This document shows positions 1 to 11,748 of a stretch of 64,000 nt of DNA, piece by piece (the first letter of the stretch is position 1; each line of letters opens with the position of its first letter). Position numbers and translations under genes: made by a program. This DNA is from Cryptomeria japonica (taxonomy: Eukaryota > Streptophyta > Pinopsida > Cupressales > Cupressaceae): positions 470,692,008-470,756,007 of the forward strand of contig NC_081405.1 of the NCBI RefSeq assembly GCF_030272615.1. Reading direction: 5' to 3'. The notes under the pieces were generated by a model. It saw only the letters and a list, made by a program, of their open reading frames with translations. It had not been told where the DNA came from and did not search any database.

Positions 1-527
1 TTTTTAAATTTTTAAATAAATATTCCATTTAAAAGTATTATAATTTTTTTTTCAATTATTTTTAAAAAATTTATATTATATTTTGATTAGTAATACTGTG
101 AAACTGATACTAAAGAAAAATTTGAATTTAAATAATATAGATAATGTTTTTTTTAATTGACAAATTGGTTGATGGCCAAATGCACGTCAACTTAAATGAG
201 TTTCATTCTTATTGACAAAGAATCTTACATTTGTCTGTGAGCCTAATATGCCTCTCGACATAATTAACTTTGAAATAAATAAAAGTACCCAAGATATTTT
301 ATAAATATCTATATTAATTCATTGTGGACTTTAATTTTTTTATTATATATATTTTATCTATGTTTATATTAGACATGATCTCTTGGGAAGGTCTAAAAAT
401 ATTTTAAAGTTAAACATCAAGTTTAAAGGGTTTTTTAATTTTTGTGATATATTTGGTGTTGTTGGACCCCATATGACCCCTTAGGACAACACATGAGCCA
501 TTAGGACCAAACCAAATTATACCCTAA
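1..527. other. AT-rich intergenic DNA, no gene seen
   Basis: This stretch is strongly AT-rich with many homopolymer runs. It has no open frame of useful length and no recognisable repeat family. I see nothing functional in it. Confidence 0.6.
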
Positions 528-905
528 ACCATATTGAAACTTAACCTTGTACCAAATTTCTCCCAAACCCTAAATCAAGTCAAACCTTAACTCTAAACAA
601 ATTTAACTCTAACCCAAACATTAAATAAAATTGAATGTTGACTATAAACCTAATCAAACCTTAAGTTAAATTGAATCATAAACATATATCAAAGTAAACC
701 CTAACCCTATGTTAAATTCAGCCCAAATATTTAACAAAATTATAATCCTAATCCTAACACTAAACCAAATTAAACCCTAACACTAAACTAAAATGAAGTC
801 TAACCCTAAACAAATGAACATAGATCCTAAACTAAATCAAACTGTAACCATATCTCACAAAATTCAACCCCAACCCTATCTCTAATTGAACTTTCACCAT
901 AACTA
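528..905. repeat. Degenerate CCCTAA-like tract
   Basis: Short words such as aaccctaaa, aaccctaac and aaaccctaaccc recur every 15 to 40 bases on the plus strand, separated by drifted copies. The pattern resembles a heavily mutated telomere-like array in CCCTAA orientation. No two adjacent perfect plant-type telomere units (TTTAGGG) are present, so this is old interstitial repeat and not a telomere. Confidence 0.6.
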
Positions 906-1254
906 TATTTAACCACTTTTAATTGAAATTAGATTACTAAAAACTTTCTATAGAGGTAATTAATTTTTCTTTAAGAGAATAAATTTGTTTTCATTGAGTA
1001 CACATTAGTTAGTTATTCATTATACTATTCAATTAATGGTAATTGCTTTAAAAATAGATAATATTAACTAATTTTGTTGAACTTTAAAATTATACTTTCT
1101 ATCAAATTGGAACATGCATAGAGATATTATCTTAATTTAAGATAATTTGATAAAATGTAATTTCAATTCAATTTAAAATTTTAAGTTTGATGGCTATCTT
1201 CAATAACTTTCTATAAATGAAAATGCTTTTTCTTTAAAACAAAATAAATTAATG
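906..1254. other. AT-rich spacer between opposed telomere-like tracts
   Basis: AT-rich sequence without coding potential. It separates the CCCTAA-orientation tract on its left from the TTAGGG-orientation tract on its right. Nothing else is visible. Confidence 0.5.
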
Positions 1255-1457
1255 CTAATTAGGGTTAGAATTAAGATCAAAGGTTGGATTTTAGTTAAGG
1301 TTACCTTGTTAGTATTAAAGTTAATAATATTAGGGTCATATTTAACCTATTAGAATTAGAATATATAAAGAGATTAAATTATAATTAGGGTTAGTGTTAA
1401 GGTTAGGATAGATAAAACAAGAGTTGTGGCCTCAATCATAATTTTATATCCCTATCC
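1255..1457. repeat. Degenerate TTAGGG-like tract, left part
   Basis: Words such as attagggttagaatt and aattagggttagtgtt recur here on the plus strand. The tract stops at the TATCC target duplication of the palindromic element and resumes right after it at 6646. The two pieces were therefore probably one continuous tract before the insertion. Confidence 0.6.
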
Positions 1458-2801
1458 TGTAATGCCCCACCAGGAAACCCCGAAGGGATTAAGCCATAAC
1501 ACAAGAATAGAGTGCAATAAATTTTTTTTTTTAAAGTTACACCACATTACGATACAACAAGATATCAAAGATTCAGATTACATAGCGGAAGACAACAACT
1601 AACACCTAAAGAGTTTCCCAACGTGATTACTTAATTTACACATTTCACTTAACACACTAATAAATCCAATAAGCTGATTATCTTAATAACGAGATAATTC
1701 TTAATTAGGATAATTTCTTTCAAAAGATGGAAATATAATTCACAAGATAAGGTTCATCCATTAAGATTTATTCATACTCTTCATTCAAGGTTTTCATTAA
1801 AATACAAGCCATACATCTAATATTCTAACACACTAGAATTTCATCATAAACATATGAGATCTTTTCAAGCATACTTAATTTCCTTAACAACGACTGAATA
1901 TATTCCATTACTCTAAGTTACATTCTTTCATATTCCAATTTATTGCATTTAAAAGACGGTTGCATACATGCATCACGATAAATCTCATCTAAACCACTTA
2001 TGCATTCGATCAAAATGGCATTCAAGAAAGAACTGCATATAAGCATTTAAAGTTAATTCCATCTTATCCACTTATACATTCTAACATAAGCTATTCCTAC
2101 ATGATAAAGTTGAATAAGGGAAACATAAGAGAATAACATCACATAACACCATAATGATCTCGGAGTTCACCCCTAAAGGGCTACATCTCCGGGTCTGCTC
2201 AACTGCAAGACCCCTCTGATAATTAATAAAGTTAGGAATACAAGAGGTTACACCATTACAATCCGACCATCAAGGCGAAACATAATCAATATACAAGCGA
2301 CCGCATCGGTCAATTAATACATAAATGATCCTTGAAAAGAAAAGGATCTAGCTGAACATAATCAAAGCTAATACAAAGGTCCATTGGAGCATCCACAAAA
2401 CTGAGTCATCACCACCCAAGGTCTAACATGAAACCGATACTCACAAGGGCACAAACAAAAGGACGACCCACCAACGTACTCCTAACAGGACAAAACAACA
2501 ACACACTAGCGAACGTAGGGACAAGTGTCATCACACAACCTGGTATGGTTGCCATGGCAGGTCTTCATAGGTTCTGGCCCCATACGCTGGGTTACCCTGA
2601 CAACCTAATCCGAACCTCCGGCCCATCCAAGCCTCATGTGGACTCACACATCCTCTCGTGAAGACAAGGATGATGGTTTGCCATTTTAGGCCTTCTCACA
2701 GCATGTCGAGTCTATGTTAGCACTCGTCCCATGTGTGAGGCACATTTATCTTACTTAGAGATTACATTCTAATCTACTGATAGGTTATCACTTATTAGAC
2801 T
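1458..2801 (+). repeat. Left inverted arm of palindromic element
   Basis: This arm matches 5300-6645 in reverse complement from the outer tgtaatg end to the inner word ttattagact. Differences are scattered substitutions and small indels, including a longer T run near 1530 and changes near 1970 and 2545. A 77-codon open frame at 2428-2661 is mirrored in the other arm with four amino-acid changes. I regard it as a chance frame in a repeat. Confidence 0.85.
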
Positions 2802-5299
2802 AATTAATCAATATTTCTTTATGTGATTTATCGTTAATTTGAATTGCTCGAGTCAGTTTGGGAGCAAGTTCAATTAAATAGTTAATTTTAATATTAAATT
2901 TGTTATGTTTATGTTGTTGAAAAAGAAAGATTTAATTTTAATTGAAATAGAATTAATTTTATCTTCTTGGCATTTTTGAAATAGAAAGGTTAAAGTTCAG
3001 TTGAGTGAGAAAATCAATTTTAAATGGGAAAAGCAATTTAATTTGTTGATATAGTTGGGAAATAAGTATATTTTGTGATTTATTTTAAATAAAAATTTTA
3101 ATTCCAAAAAATGAAATTTTGGTCAACTCTTCCTTATAACCTAGACTTTTGGAAAATTTTGGGGGATTGATATTTTTGGAAAAATGTTTGTTGGAAAAAT
3201 ATTTTTTGGATGAAAATTTGGGGGTTTTGGAGGAGGAGAAATTTCTTGAGCCTGCAGGTTGGGCTCCTCACTAAATATTTTCCAGGATTGCTATAAGAGG
3301 TAAGATTCTGGTTTATATTTTGGTTCTTTGCTTATCAGAAATTGTTTTGGATTTTGAAGAAATCTGTTTGTGGAGATTAAAAATAAATAAAAATCTCAGC
3401 TATTGGGGAAAAATGATACAGTTGTGATTGTAATTCCAATCCAATCCCTTCTTGTTCTATTTCCATTTCAATTCTGGATTATGGTTGCTCTGGTTGTTTT
3501 TTTTTAAATTCAAAGATAAACTTGAGATTGGCTATTCTTCAATGAAATTTGTTAAAATTCTAAGTTAATGCTTTCACATTCAAGTTTTTATCAGAGATAT
3601 CTGCCTGTTGGTTGATATATGAATGTTAATCAATCTTATTTGGCCAATATGCTGTTGGTTTTGGAGAAATTTTCCCCTTTCCTGATCTGGGTATTTTAAA
3701 ATTGCAAATGGGAGAATAAAATTTAAAAAAAAAAATTATTTATTTCAGTCTCTGTGAGACTGTGTTTTTTTTTTTTTGCTGTGTATGAAATTCTTTTCTA
3801 ATAGCAATTTTTTAAAAAATATAAAATATTATTATAATAAAAAATTAACGTGTTGCGTTGTTTTTGTATTGGCGAATTTGGGAGGGGACGGCAGGTGCCA
3901 AGGCCCTCGACCCATGGTTGGGGAGAGCCAAGGCTTCCCCAAACCATGGGGAGAGGCCTGCGGTGAGGCCATGCCGCGCTCTCCACGCAGCCTAGGCTGG
4001 GTGGAGACCATGTCATGGTCTCCCCAGCCCTTCCTGTGGGGAAAGGGAGGCCCGCATGGGAGAAGCCCACGTGGTCCCCACGTGGGTCTGCCCTTGGGGT
4101 TTTAAAAAATATAAAGTATTTCATTTTTTTTAATTATTTTTTAATTATTTAAAAATAAATAAATAAATAAATTTATTAAATTAAAAGTATTTTTCTTTAA
4201 AATAAAGTTTTCAATTAATTATTAATTATTATATATATATTATTAATGGAAATTAATATATATATATATATATATAAAAACTAATCGATATTTAATTTGA
4301 AATTTGTGCAATGCATTAATTATTAGTAAAATATATTTTATTAATAAAGATTAATAATTATATATTAACTAATAATTAACTGGGTTATTGTGCACTTTTA
4401 GTTATTAATTGTGTATATTTTATTTATCGTGGATTGATAAATATACTCATTAATTAATAGTTAATTTTGGATTCTTCTATACGTGCGTAAGGAAGTAATA
4501 TTTGGATTTTGGAAATGATTAGCTACATTTGGATTTCCTTATATATTTATATTTCCGTGATCCGTATAGTGCAACTGGGCTTGGAAAATATGAAACTGTA
4601 GAGGTTGGTTTTGAACTAGTATGTCAATGATGTTTTAATTGGAGATTAAATATCTTATTTAATTGGTTAATGGTTGTCTGAGTTTTATTAATGTGAATTT
4701 GGTTTAAGAACTCATTATGGCTTAATATGTATGTTCGATGCAATGAACCTTAGAGAGTTAGAAAACCAAGAACAACCTGTATCTAAATGAAGTAGATAAC
4801 TGCAATCTCTTATAGATCATGTAGTAAAACTTGATCGACTTTTAATGTTTAGATCCATTCGGAAAAGATTGTATCTGCTGAATATTACCTATGCGAGTTT
4901 AATTTCTATATTCGCTTTTGCTTATGTAATGGCAAGTCGTGCTTGTTTGATAGCTCCCTATCGTATGGATTTACTTGGGGTACCTGTTTCAGTCCTCGGT
5001 TCCGAGTTGACTGTTGTTTTGTGGTAGTGTCGTATTTGGTCATATCCTCTGTGTGGGTGTCGAATGATGATTTGTGGTTGACCATAGTTGGTCGGGCCTC
5101 TCGTTAGAGTATCGTCAGTAGTGTACCTCTTTGAGTCATGTTTGACTAGATGGTTGTTTCCTCCTTGAACTCCATTCGTCTGACCATGTGTATTCCTTGG
5201 GTTTTGAGTTCGTCCGAGTTTAGTCTAGTGTCGTATGGGAAAGTGGCTTTCGATTGGGGGCCGCGCCCAAAGTGGCTGCTAGGTAACCCATCAAAAGTG
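2802..5299. other. Loop of palindromic element, no gene recognised
   Basis: The loop is AT-rich, with long T and A runs and a (TA)n run near 4257-4276. It has a GC-rich block at 3875-4100. The 3130-3330 segment reads like a plant leader with a possible splice donor (gaggtaagattc near 3298). Short open frames at 4845-5332 match nothing I recognise. No primer-binding site or reverse-transcriptase motif was found. Confidence 0.55.
3875..4100. other. GC-rich block inside AT-rich loop
   Basis: About 225 bases of GC-rich sequence with many CCATGG, ggtctcc and cacgtgg words sit abruptly between AT-rich flanks. A 20-base A/T word is repeated with one mismatch just before (3811-3830) and at the end (4101-4120). 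This may mark a small insertion. Open frames on both strands here are probably products of the base composition. Confidence 0.45.
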
Positions 5300-6645
5300 A
5301 GTCTAATAAGTGATAACCTATCAGTAGATTAGAATGTAATCTCTAAGTAAGATAAATGTGCCTCACACATGGGACAAGTGCTAACATAGACTCGACATGC
5401 TATGAGAAGGCCTGAAATGGCAAACCATCATCCTTATCTTCACGAGAGGATGTGTGGGTCCACATGAGGCTTGGATGGGCCGGAGGTTCGGATTAGGTTG
5501 TCAGGGTAACCTAGCGTATGGGGCCGGAACCTATGAAGACCTGCCATGGAAACCAGACCAGGTTGTGTGATGACACTTGTCCCTACGTTCGCTAGTGTGT
5601 TGTTGTTTTGTCCTGTTAGGAGTACGTTGGTGGGTCGTCCTTTTGTCTGTGCCCTTGTGAGTATCGGTTTCATGTTAGACCTTGGGTGGTGATGACTCAG
5701 TTTTGTGGATGCTCCAATGGACCTTTGTATTAGCTTTGATTATGTTCAGTTGGATCCTTTTCTTTTCAGGGATCGTTTATGTATTAATTGACCGATGCGG
5801 TCGCTTGTATATTGATTATGTTTCGCCTTGATGGCCGGATTGTAATGGTGTAACCTCTTGTATTCCTAACTTTATTAATTATCAGAGGGGTCTTGCAGTT
5901 GAGCAGACCCAGAGATGTAGCCCTTTAGGGGTGAACTCCGAGATCATTATGGTGTTATGTGATGTTATTCTCTTATGTTTCCCTTATTCAACTTTATCAT
6001 GTAGGAATAGCTTATGTTAGAATGTATAAGTGGATAAGATGGAATTAACTTTAAATGTTTATATGCAGTTCTTTCTTGAATGTCATTTTGATCGAATGCA
6101 TAAGTGGTTTAGATGAGATTTATCGTAGATGCATGTATGCAATCGTCTTTTAAATGCAATAAATTGGAATATGAAAGAATGTAACTTAGAGTAATGGAAT
6201 ATATTCAGTCGTTGTTAAGGAAATTAAGTATGCTTGAAAAGATCTCATATGTTTATGATGAAATTCTAGTGTGTTAGAATATTAGATGTATGGCTTGTAT
6301 TTTAATGAAAACCTTGAATGAAGAGTATGAATAAATCTTAATGGATGAACCTTATCTTGTGAATTATATTTCCATCTTTTGAAAGAAATTATCCTGATTA
6401 AGAATTATCTCGTTATTAAGATAATCAGCTTATTGGATTTATTAGTGTGTTAAGTGAAATGTGTAAATTAAGTAATCATGTTGGGAAACTCTTTAGGTGT
6501 TAGTTGTTGTCTTCCGCTATGTAATCTGAATCTTTGATATCTTGTTGTATCTTAATGTGGTGTAACTTTAAAAAAAATAAAATTATTGCACTCTATTCTT
6601 GTGTTATGGCTTAATCCCTTCGGGGTTTCCTGGTGGGGCATTACA
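5300..6645 (-). repeat. Right inverted arm of palindromic element
   Basis: This is the reverse-complement partner of 1458-2801 and ends in ggggcattaca against the TATCC duplication. Read on the plus strand it resembles the 3' part of a plant LTR, with a T-rich tail and a CA end. That supports an LTR origin for the arm. Confidence 0.85.
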
Positions 6646-6650
6646 TATCC

Positions 6651-8290
6651 TAACACTAACTCCAACCCTCATTATTTTAAAGTCTTGCATGTGTTGGGTT
6701 AGGATTATAGTTTGAGTTAAATTAGGGTTAGGGTTTATGTTAGAGATAGAGTTTAATTACGGGTTTTGATTAAGCTTATGGTTAGTGTTGAGGTGGTGTT
6801 GAGATAGTGTTAGAGTTCTAGGATAAATCTTGAGGTTAAGGTCAAGGTTGTGGTTGGGGTTGGGGTTTAATTAGGGTTAGGGTCATAGTTTATTAGGGCC
6901 AATATTAAGATTCTAGGAGAAAGCTTAGGTCAGGGTTAAGTTTAGGCTTGGGGTTGATGTGATGGTTCATTAGAGTTAAGGTTAAAGTTAGGGTTCAATT
7001 AGGGTTATGGTTAGAAATACATTTGTTAAAATTTCTATAATCAATGCCTTTCATCATTAGGTTAGGGTTAGGGTTAGTGTTAAAGTTATAATAAACTTTG
7101 GTATCAAGGTTACGATTAGAATTAAGGTTGCACTAGGGTTTAGGTTCAAGTTCAATTAAGATTAAAACTAGAATAGGGATTGCCATTACAATTAGGGTTA
7201 ATGTTATGGTTAAGGTTAGGTTAGAATAGGATTAAATTGGATTAGGTATCAATTAGGATTAAATAGAAGAAATCTTTGACTTAGGGTTAGGGTTATATTA
7301 TGAATAAGTTTCGATAGCATTAGGGTTAATATTAGATTAGGGTTACCTTTAAGGTTAGGATTAAATAAAGATTAAGGTTAATGTTAGATTAGGACTCAAT
7401 AAGGGAAAAATATTTTATTTATGATAAGGTTTGAATTAGGGTTATGGTTAGGTTTTAATTTGGGCTATAGCTAAAATTAGAGTTAGGGTTAAATTGGGGT
7501 TATATTAATTTCAAGCTAGGGTTTAAACAATGTTAGCATTAGGGTTAGATTCAATGTTAGACTAGGGTTAAAGTTAGGGTTAGAATAAGAATTAGAGATA
7601 GGATTTAGATTATGGTTAAATTAGGACAAGGTTTCAATGGGTTAGGGCTAAGATTAAGGTTAGTGTTCAACTTGAATTGTGGCTTAATAAGTGTTAAAGT
7701 TAGGATTCATTTAAATTAGGATTAACATTCAATTAAGGTTATCAATACAATTTATTTATGGTTAGGGTTTACTTAATTTTAGAGTTAGGGCTATGATTCA
7801 ATTAAGTTGGGATTTAGTTAAGGTTAGGGTAAAATTATGGTTAGGGTTCAAAAAGAGTTGACGTTATAGTTCAATTATGGTTAAGGTTAGAATTAGAATT
7901 AGAAATAAGAGATTCAATTATGGTTAGGATTCAATCAAGGTTTTAAGAGAAATCTTCAAGTTAGGGTTAGGGTTCAAATATGGTTAGGATTAAGTTTTAA
8001 TTATGATAATGGTTTGGATATTATTAGGGTTAATATTAGGGTAGTAAGGCTGGAGTTAGGGTTAATGTTAGATTAGGGTTTGGTAAGAGTTAGCTTTAGA
8101 GCTCAATTAGGGTAGAGAAAAATTATGGTTATAAGAACAATATGCGACTTAGGGTTAATATATGGTTAGGTTTTGAATAGGGTTAGTGTCTAGATTCAAT
8201 TGCTAGGGTTAGATTTAATATTAGATAAGGGTTAAGGTCAGGGTTATGCTTAGAATTGGATATATGATTAGGGTTAGGTTTCAATATATA
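6651..8290. repeat. Long degenerate TTAGGG-like tract
   Basis: For about 1.6 kb the plus strand is built from drifted copies of ggttaggg, gttagggtt and ggttaaggtt, with the clearest runs near 7060 and 7275. Some units read ggtttag as in plant telomeres, but most are mixed. Stop codons are dense and there is no gene. It continues the tract that ends at 1457 on the other side of the palindromic element. Confidence 0.75.
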
Positions 8291-8900
8291 TCACATATAT
8301 TAAACCTAATATTTTTATATAAGTAGGTCATAGTAAATCAAATGTTAAATATTTGAATTTTGAATTTTCCTTCAAGAAGGCTAAGTGATTTATTAAACCA
8401 TTCAATGCCAATTTTATTACAATCAACTCTTTACTATTATTTATGAATGCTAAATATTTTTAAATTTGGTCTCTCTCAGCTTACTTTACTTGGATTTTTT
8501 AAAATATAGATATGCTAGTTTTATTAGTACTTGTCGTTAGGCTAGTACTATTGCAATCCATTGCACTCAATTTTGGTTAAGTCATTATTCTTCAATTGCT
8601 TTTCCACCAATTAGAATTGTGAATTTTTTTGCAATTTTTAAAAAGTTAAGATGCATGATTTCTAAGTTTCTAAATTAGAGAAATTATTTTTTCCCAATAT
8701 AATTGGCTAAAAAATGTACATCTTATTAGCGGATTTCATGAATCCACTATCTAAACATGATTTTTTTAGTCAAATTTTTAGGTACATAATCTTTTGTACG
8801 TTTAAATTTTTTATGTTTGAGAAGGATAAATTATGTACAATTTGCAACAAAGAGACAAAACCTTCTTTCTTCAATATAATAGTTATATTATTGAAAATAT

Positions 8901-8966
8901 AATATTACATCTAAAGATTATCATTCTAACCCTAATATTACATCTAAAGATTATCATTTTAACCCT
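8901..8966. repeat. 33-bp tandem duplication
   Basis: A 33-base unit beginning aatattacatctaaagatta occurs twice head to tail (8901-8933 and 8934-8966) with a single base difference. Both units end in taaccct, a telomere-like word. Confidence 0.9.
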
Positions 8967-9065
8967 AGTATATTATTTACCCAAGTCAATAATATTAAAG
9001 TCATTGTTATCTTTTCAAATTTATTTTACATATTCAATAAACAAATATTTAACAAATTATTTAGA

Positions 9066-9121
9066 ATCTATATCTACATTTATAAAAGTTTAAATCTATA
9101 TCTACATTTATAAAAGTTTAA
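9066..9121. repeat. 28-bp perfect tandem duplication
   Basis: The unit starting atctatatctacatttataa occurs twice in a row without a difference. It is a recent local duplication, probably by slippage. Confidence 0.9.
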
Positions 9122-10443
9122 TATTATATAAATAAATAAATATAATATAAAAAATATAAATTAACAATATTATTTTAGTTATTCTCATACAATTTAATAA
9201 TATAAAACTTTGATAATAAAATAATGTTATTAATAATATAATACTAATATTTATAATAATAAATAAATAAATAACATAATAATATAATACTAATGTTAAT
9301 TAATTCTATTACAATATTAAATCGGCAAATATTGGCTACTAGTGGCACTTGTTATTCTATCAATGAGATGATCAAAATTAAATTGTATTTGCTCAATTTA
9401 GATTTAAAAGATAAATGATATATAAATTATAAATTATCATTATAATGATATAAAATTAATTTTAATAATAATTATTAAATTTAATTTAAAAAATATTGTA
9501 ATAATAAGAATTCATATTACATACACATTTTTAAGGTGGTGAGAAATTTCAAACTAAAGATAAATAATTAAACGTGTAATGGCTAGTACATACCTTTTAT
9601 AAATATATATTTTTAAATTAATAAAATATTTGTAACAACATTATCTAAACTAATTTTTTAATATCAATTTAGAAATTTCTTTTAATTGTAATATTTTTTT
9701 TTTTTATTGTACATAAACTTTAAAAGTATTCAATCTTATCATAATTTAACATATTATATAAAAACATATTATACATTTGCACCATCTTATAAAAAATATA
9801 GTAATTACAAACATGCTAATACATTTTAAGTAATAATGATTTATAAAGATCACTTAATTTATTTTATGCCACCATTAAATTTAAATTTAAATTGATTACA
9901 AATTATTTAGAAATATTTATAATAATTACAATTATATATTATGTTGTAATTACATTTATTATTAATAATTATAATTAGGATTAAAATTAGACTTGTAACA
10001 AGAGTTACTGTTAGAATAAGGGTTAGCACCAAAGGTTATAATTGAGGTTATAATTAGACTAGCTATAGATTGAAGCTAAAGATAGGATTACGATTGTATT
10101 TAATGTTATAACCAGGTTAAATATTAGGGTTACAATGCAAAAAAATGTTAATTTTAGAATTAGGTTTATGGTTACAACTAAAATTTGAACTAGGCTAAAC
10201 TTAGATAAGGATTAAGGTTGTTAAATTTAGAATTAAAGTTATAGAGATGAGTGTATTATATAATTATATGATGTTAGAGTTTGAACGTATTAATTATTAT
10301 TTTAAAAATTAGAATAATTATGCAATTATAAATGTTTAATCAATAAAACACCTTCAACTTTAAATATCAATTTGTTCATTACAATTATGGGCACTCTCAT
10401 CTTTTGTGATGTTGGAGGAACACGACCAAGATCTATAAGTAAT

Positions 10444-10563
10444 GCGATTTTTTGGAACCAATTTAGCGGCAGCCGTTCACCAAGCCCCCCATAAATAATG
10501 CGAAAATCGTGATTTTTTAGAACCAATTTAATCGTTCATTAATAGCACCAAGCCCCCATAAAT
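10444..10563. repeat. Diverged tandem duplication of about 60 bp
   Basis: The words gattttttggaaccaattta and caccaagccccccataaat recur in order at 10509-10563 with a few changes. This is an imperfect local tandem duplication outside any gene. Confidence 0.75.
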
Positions 10564-10911
10564 ATTAATATTTTAACTTTAAGATAAAAAACTAAATTAA
10601 AAAGATTAAATATGATAAACAACAACTGCCTCTCAACATTAACAAACATGCTTTCTAATATTCAGATGAACATTTCCAATCAAAATTCAGCTTGAAACCT
10701 CCTGCCGCCGTGAAACAGGTCAAACATTTCCATAGAGAAATTCAATACTTTTAGTTATTTTGCATAGAATTATGTTTACATGGAATTCAAGAAATCAATT
10801 TGGAAGGCAAATCCTTGAGAAGCATGAAAAAAAATGTACAATTACAAGAACTTATTCTGCAAATCTCCCAACATTTCTCTACTTTTGCATTCCACAAGGA
10901 AGGCAATCATC

Positions 10912-11199
10912 TCAAGCAGGCTTGGCAACTGGAATTTCTTCATCTGCGTGTAGATCTCCATCGAGGCAAGCAGAACAAGTTTTTTCCATCCACCCAACAC
11001 AGTCATATTTGCTATTGGCACTCAACAAACGCGCTGCACAGATTCTGCCCGCCACACAGGCCAGAACTCCCAAGATGGTTATGACTGACAGAACTGCCAA
11101 AACAGGGCCAACAGACCCATTTGAATGAGATCCGCTGCCTTGACTGGAAGCTGCATTTTCATACACCAATGCAGGTTGCTGTTCAACTGGCATTGCCAT
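10912..11199 (-). CDS. Small single-pass membrane protein, host gene candidate
   Basis: The frame codes for 95 residues without an intron and ends in TGA at 10912-10914. The chosen ATG sits in a good plant start context (GGCCATGGCAATG); a second Met follows two codons later. Residues 1-28 are polar with a Ser/Gly-rich stretch (SSQGSGSHSNGS). Residues about 29-52 (VGPVLAVLSVITILGVLACV) form one hydrophobic membrane segment. After it come basic residues (GRICAARL) and a Cys-rich tail (YDCVGWMEKTCSACLDGD). This resembles small uncharacterised plant membrane proteins with an SGSVGP...GR layout. That is family memory, not a search result. Codon use and complexity differ from the surrounding repeats. 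A TATA-like word lies about 45 bases upstream (near 11243-11250). No function can be assigned, and a retained pseudogene is possible. Confidence 0.65.
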   Translation of the reverse strand: MAMPVEQQPALVYENAASSQGSGSHSNGSVGPVLAVLSVITILGVLACVAGRICAARLLSANSKYDCVGWMEKTCSACLDGDLHADEEIPVAKPA

Positions 11200-11748
11200 G
11201 GCCTTTTTTCAGTTCTTCTGTCAAAATTCTTCGCTGCTTCACATTATATGAGGAAAATTGAAGTGATTGATGGTAATGCTAAATCCCGATTTGAGATATG
11301 CTTAGATCCGTATGGAAGTCGGCAGCTTCTTTTGGCTTTTACCCACGCCTGTGCTGAACAACCCAACTGTGGCCGAAAGAGAAAGGGAAGCAGATTTCTG
11401 GCCCTCGAAGCAAAGTGGGTTTCAAGGAATACAGAGCTTATTCAATACAAAAGTCACAGACAGAATAATTTGGGAACTGAAAAATGAAGGCAAAGGTACT
11501 GCTGTCCACCTCATTCGTACTTCTTTTGCTTAAAGCTCAATGATTCCATGGATTTCTTTATGGGATTTTGTTTAAGGGTCAGTCTTTGGGTCTGAACCGT
11601 TCTTTTCCTCAATATTCCTGGATGATATTGTAATGATGGAATTGGGGTTTTCTCTTACTCCCAAGATGAGGTTATGACTTTCATTTTGAAGGATTCTTAC
11701 TTTTTGTTATTTTGAATGTTTTCAATGTGATAATGTTATTTTTTTCTT
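11200..11748. other. Upstream region of the small membrane protein gene
   Basis: This holds the likely promoter and leader of the minus-strand gene. On the minus strand a CATATAATG word lies about 45 bases before the start codon. Plus-strand open frames at 11125-11533 are low in coding character and probably shadows. Nothing else is recognisable. Confidence 0.4.

Larger units (their letters stand above)
1458..6645. mobile_element. Palindromic 5.2-kb element with long inverted arms
   Basis: The element starts tgtaatgccccaccagg and ends with the exact reverse complement, cctggtggggcattaca. It is flanked on both sides by TATCC (1453-1457 and 6646-6650), a perfect 5-bp target duplication. Arms of about 1.34 kb (1458-2801 and 5300-6645) are inverted copies, roughly 98% identical by eye, around a 2.5-kb loop. 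A TG...CA end with a 5-bp duplication is the signature of LTR retrotransposon integration, yet LTRs are normally direct and not inverted repeats. No transposase, gag or pol frame lies inside. It could be a rearranged LTR element, for example from integration of self-inserted cDNA, or a long LTR that gained an inverted copy of its own end. A foldback DNA transposon is less likely given the 5-bp duplication. Confidence 0.8.
8291..10911. other. AT-rich intergenic DNA with small tandem duplications
   Basis: This is very AT-rich sequence with no convincing gene. Minor telomere-like words recur at about 9975-10215. Three local tandem duplications are listed separately. Open frames at 8714-9093 are low-complexity and chance-like. 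Confidence 0.6.

Noticed and set aside
528-1457. Head-to-head telomere fusion
   Set aside because: A fusion would place TTAGGG before CCCTAA on the plus strand; here the order is reversed and units are too degenerate.
2428-2661. 77-codon frame in the left arm, mirrored in the right arm at 5440-5673 on the minus strand
   Set aside because: The two frames are conserved only because the arms are inverted copies; four amino-acid changes and no known domain give no sign of coding.
3776-4124. Open frames on both strands over the GC-rich block
   Set aside because: GC-rich, low-complexity DNA gives long frames on both strands by chance; Pro/Gly/Arg-rich products show no domain.
11125-11533. Two overlapping plus-strand frames upstream of the membrane-protein gene
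   Set aside because: They run over the promoter and leader of the minus-strand gene and carry no recognisable domain.
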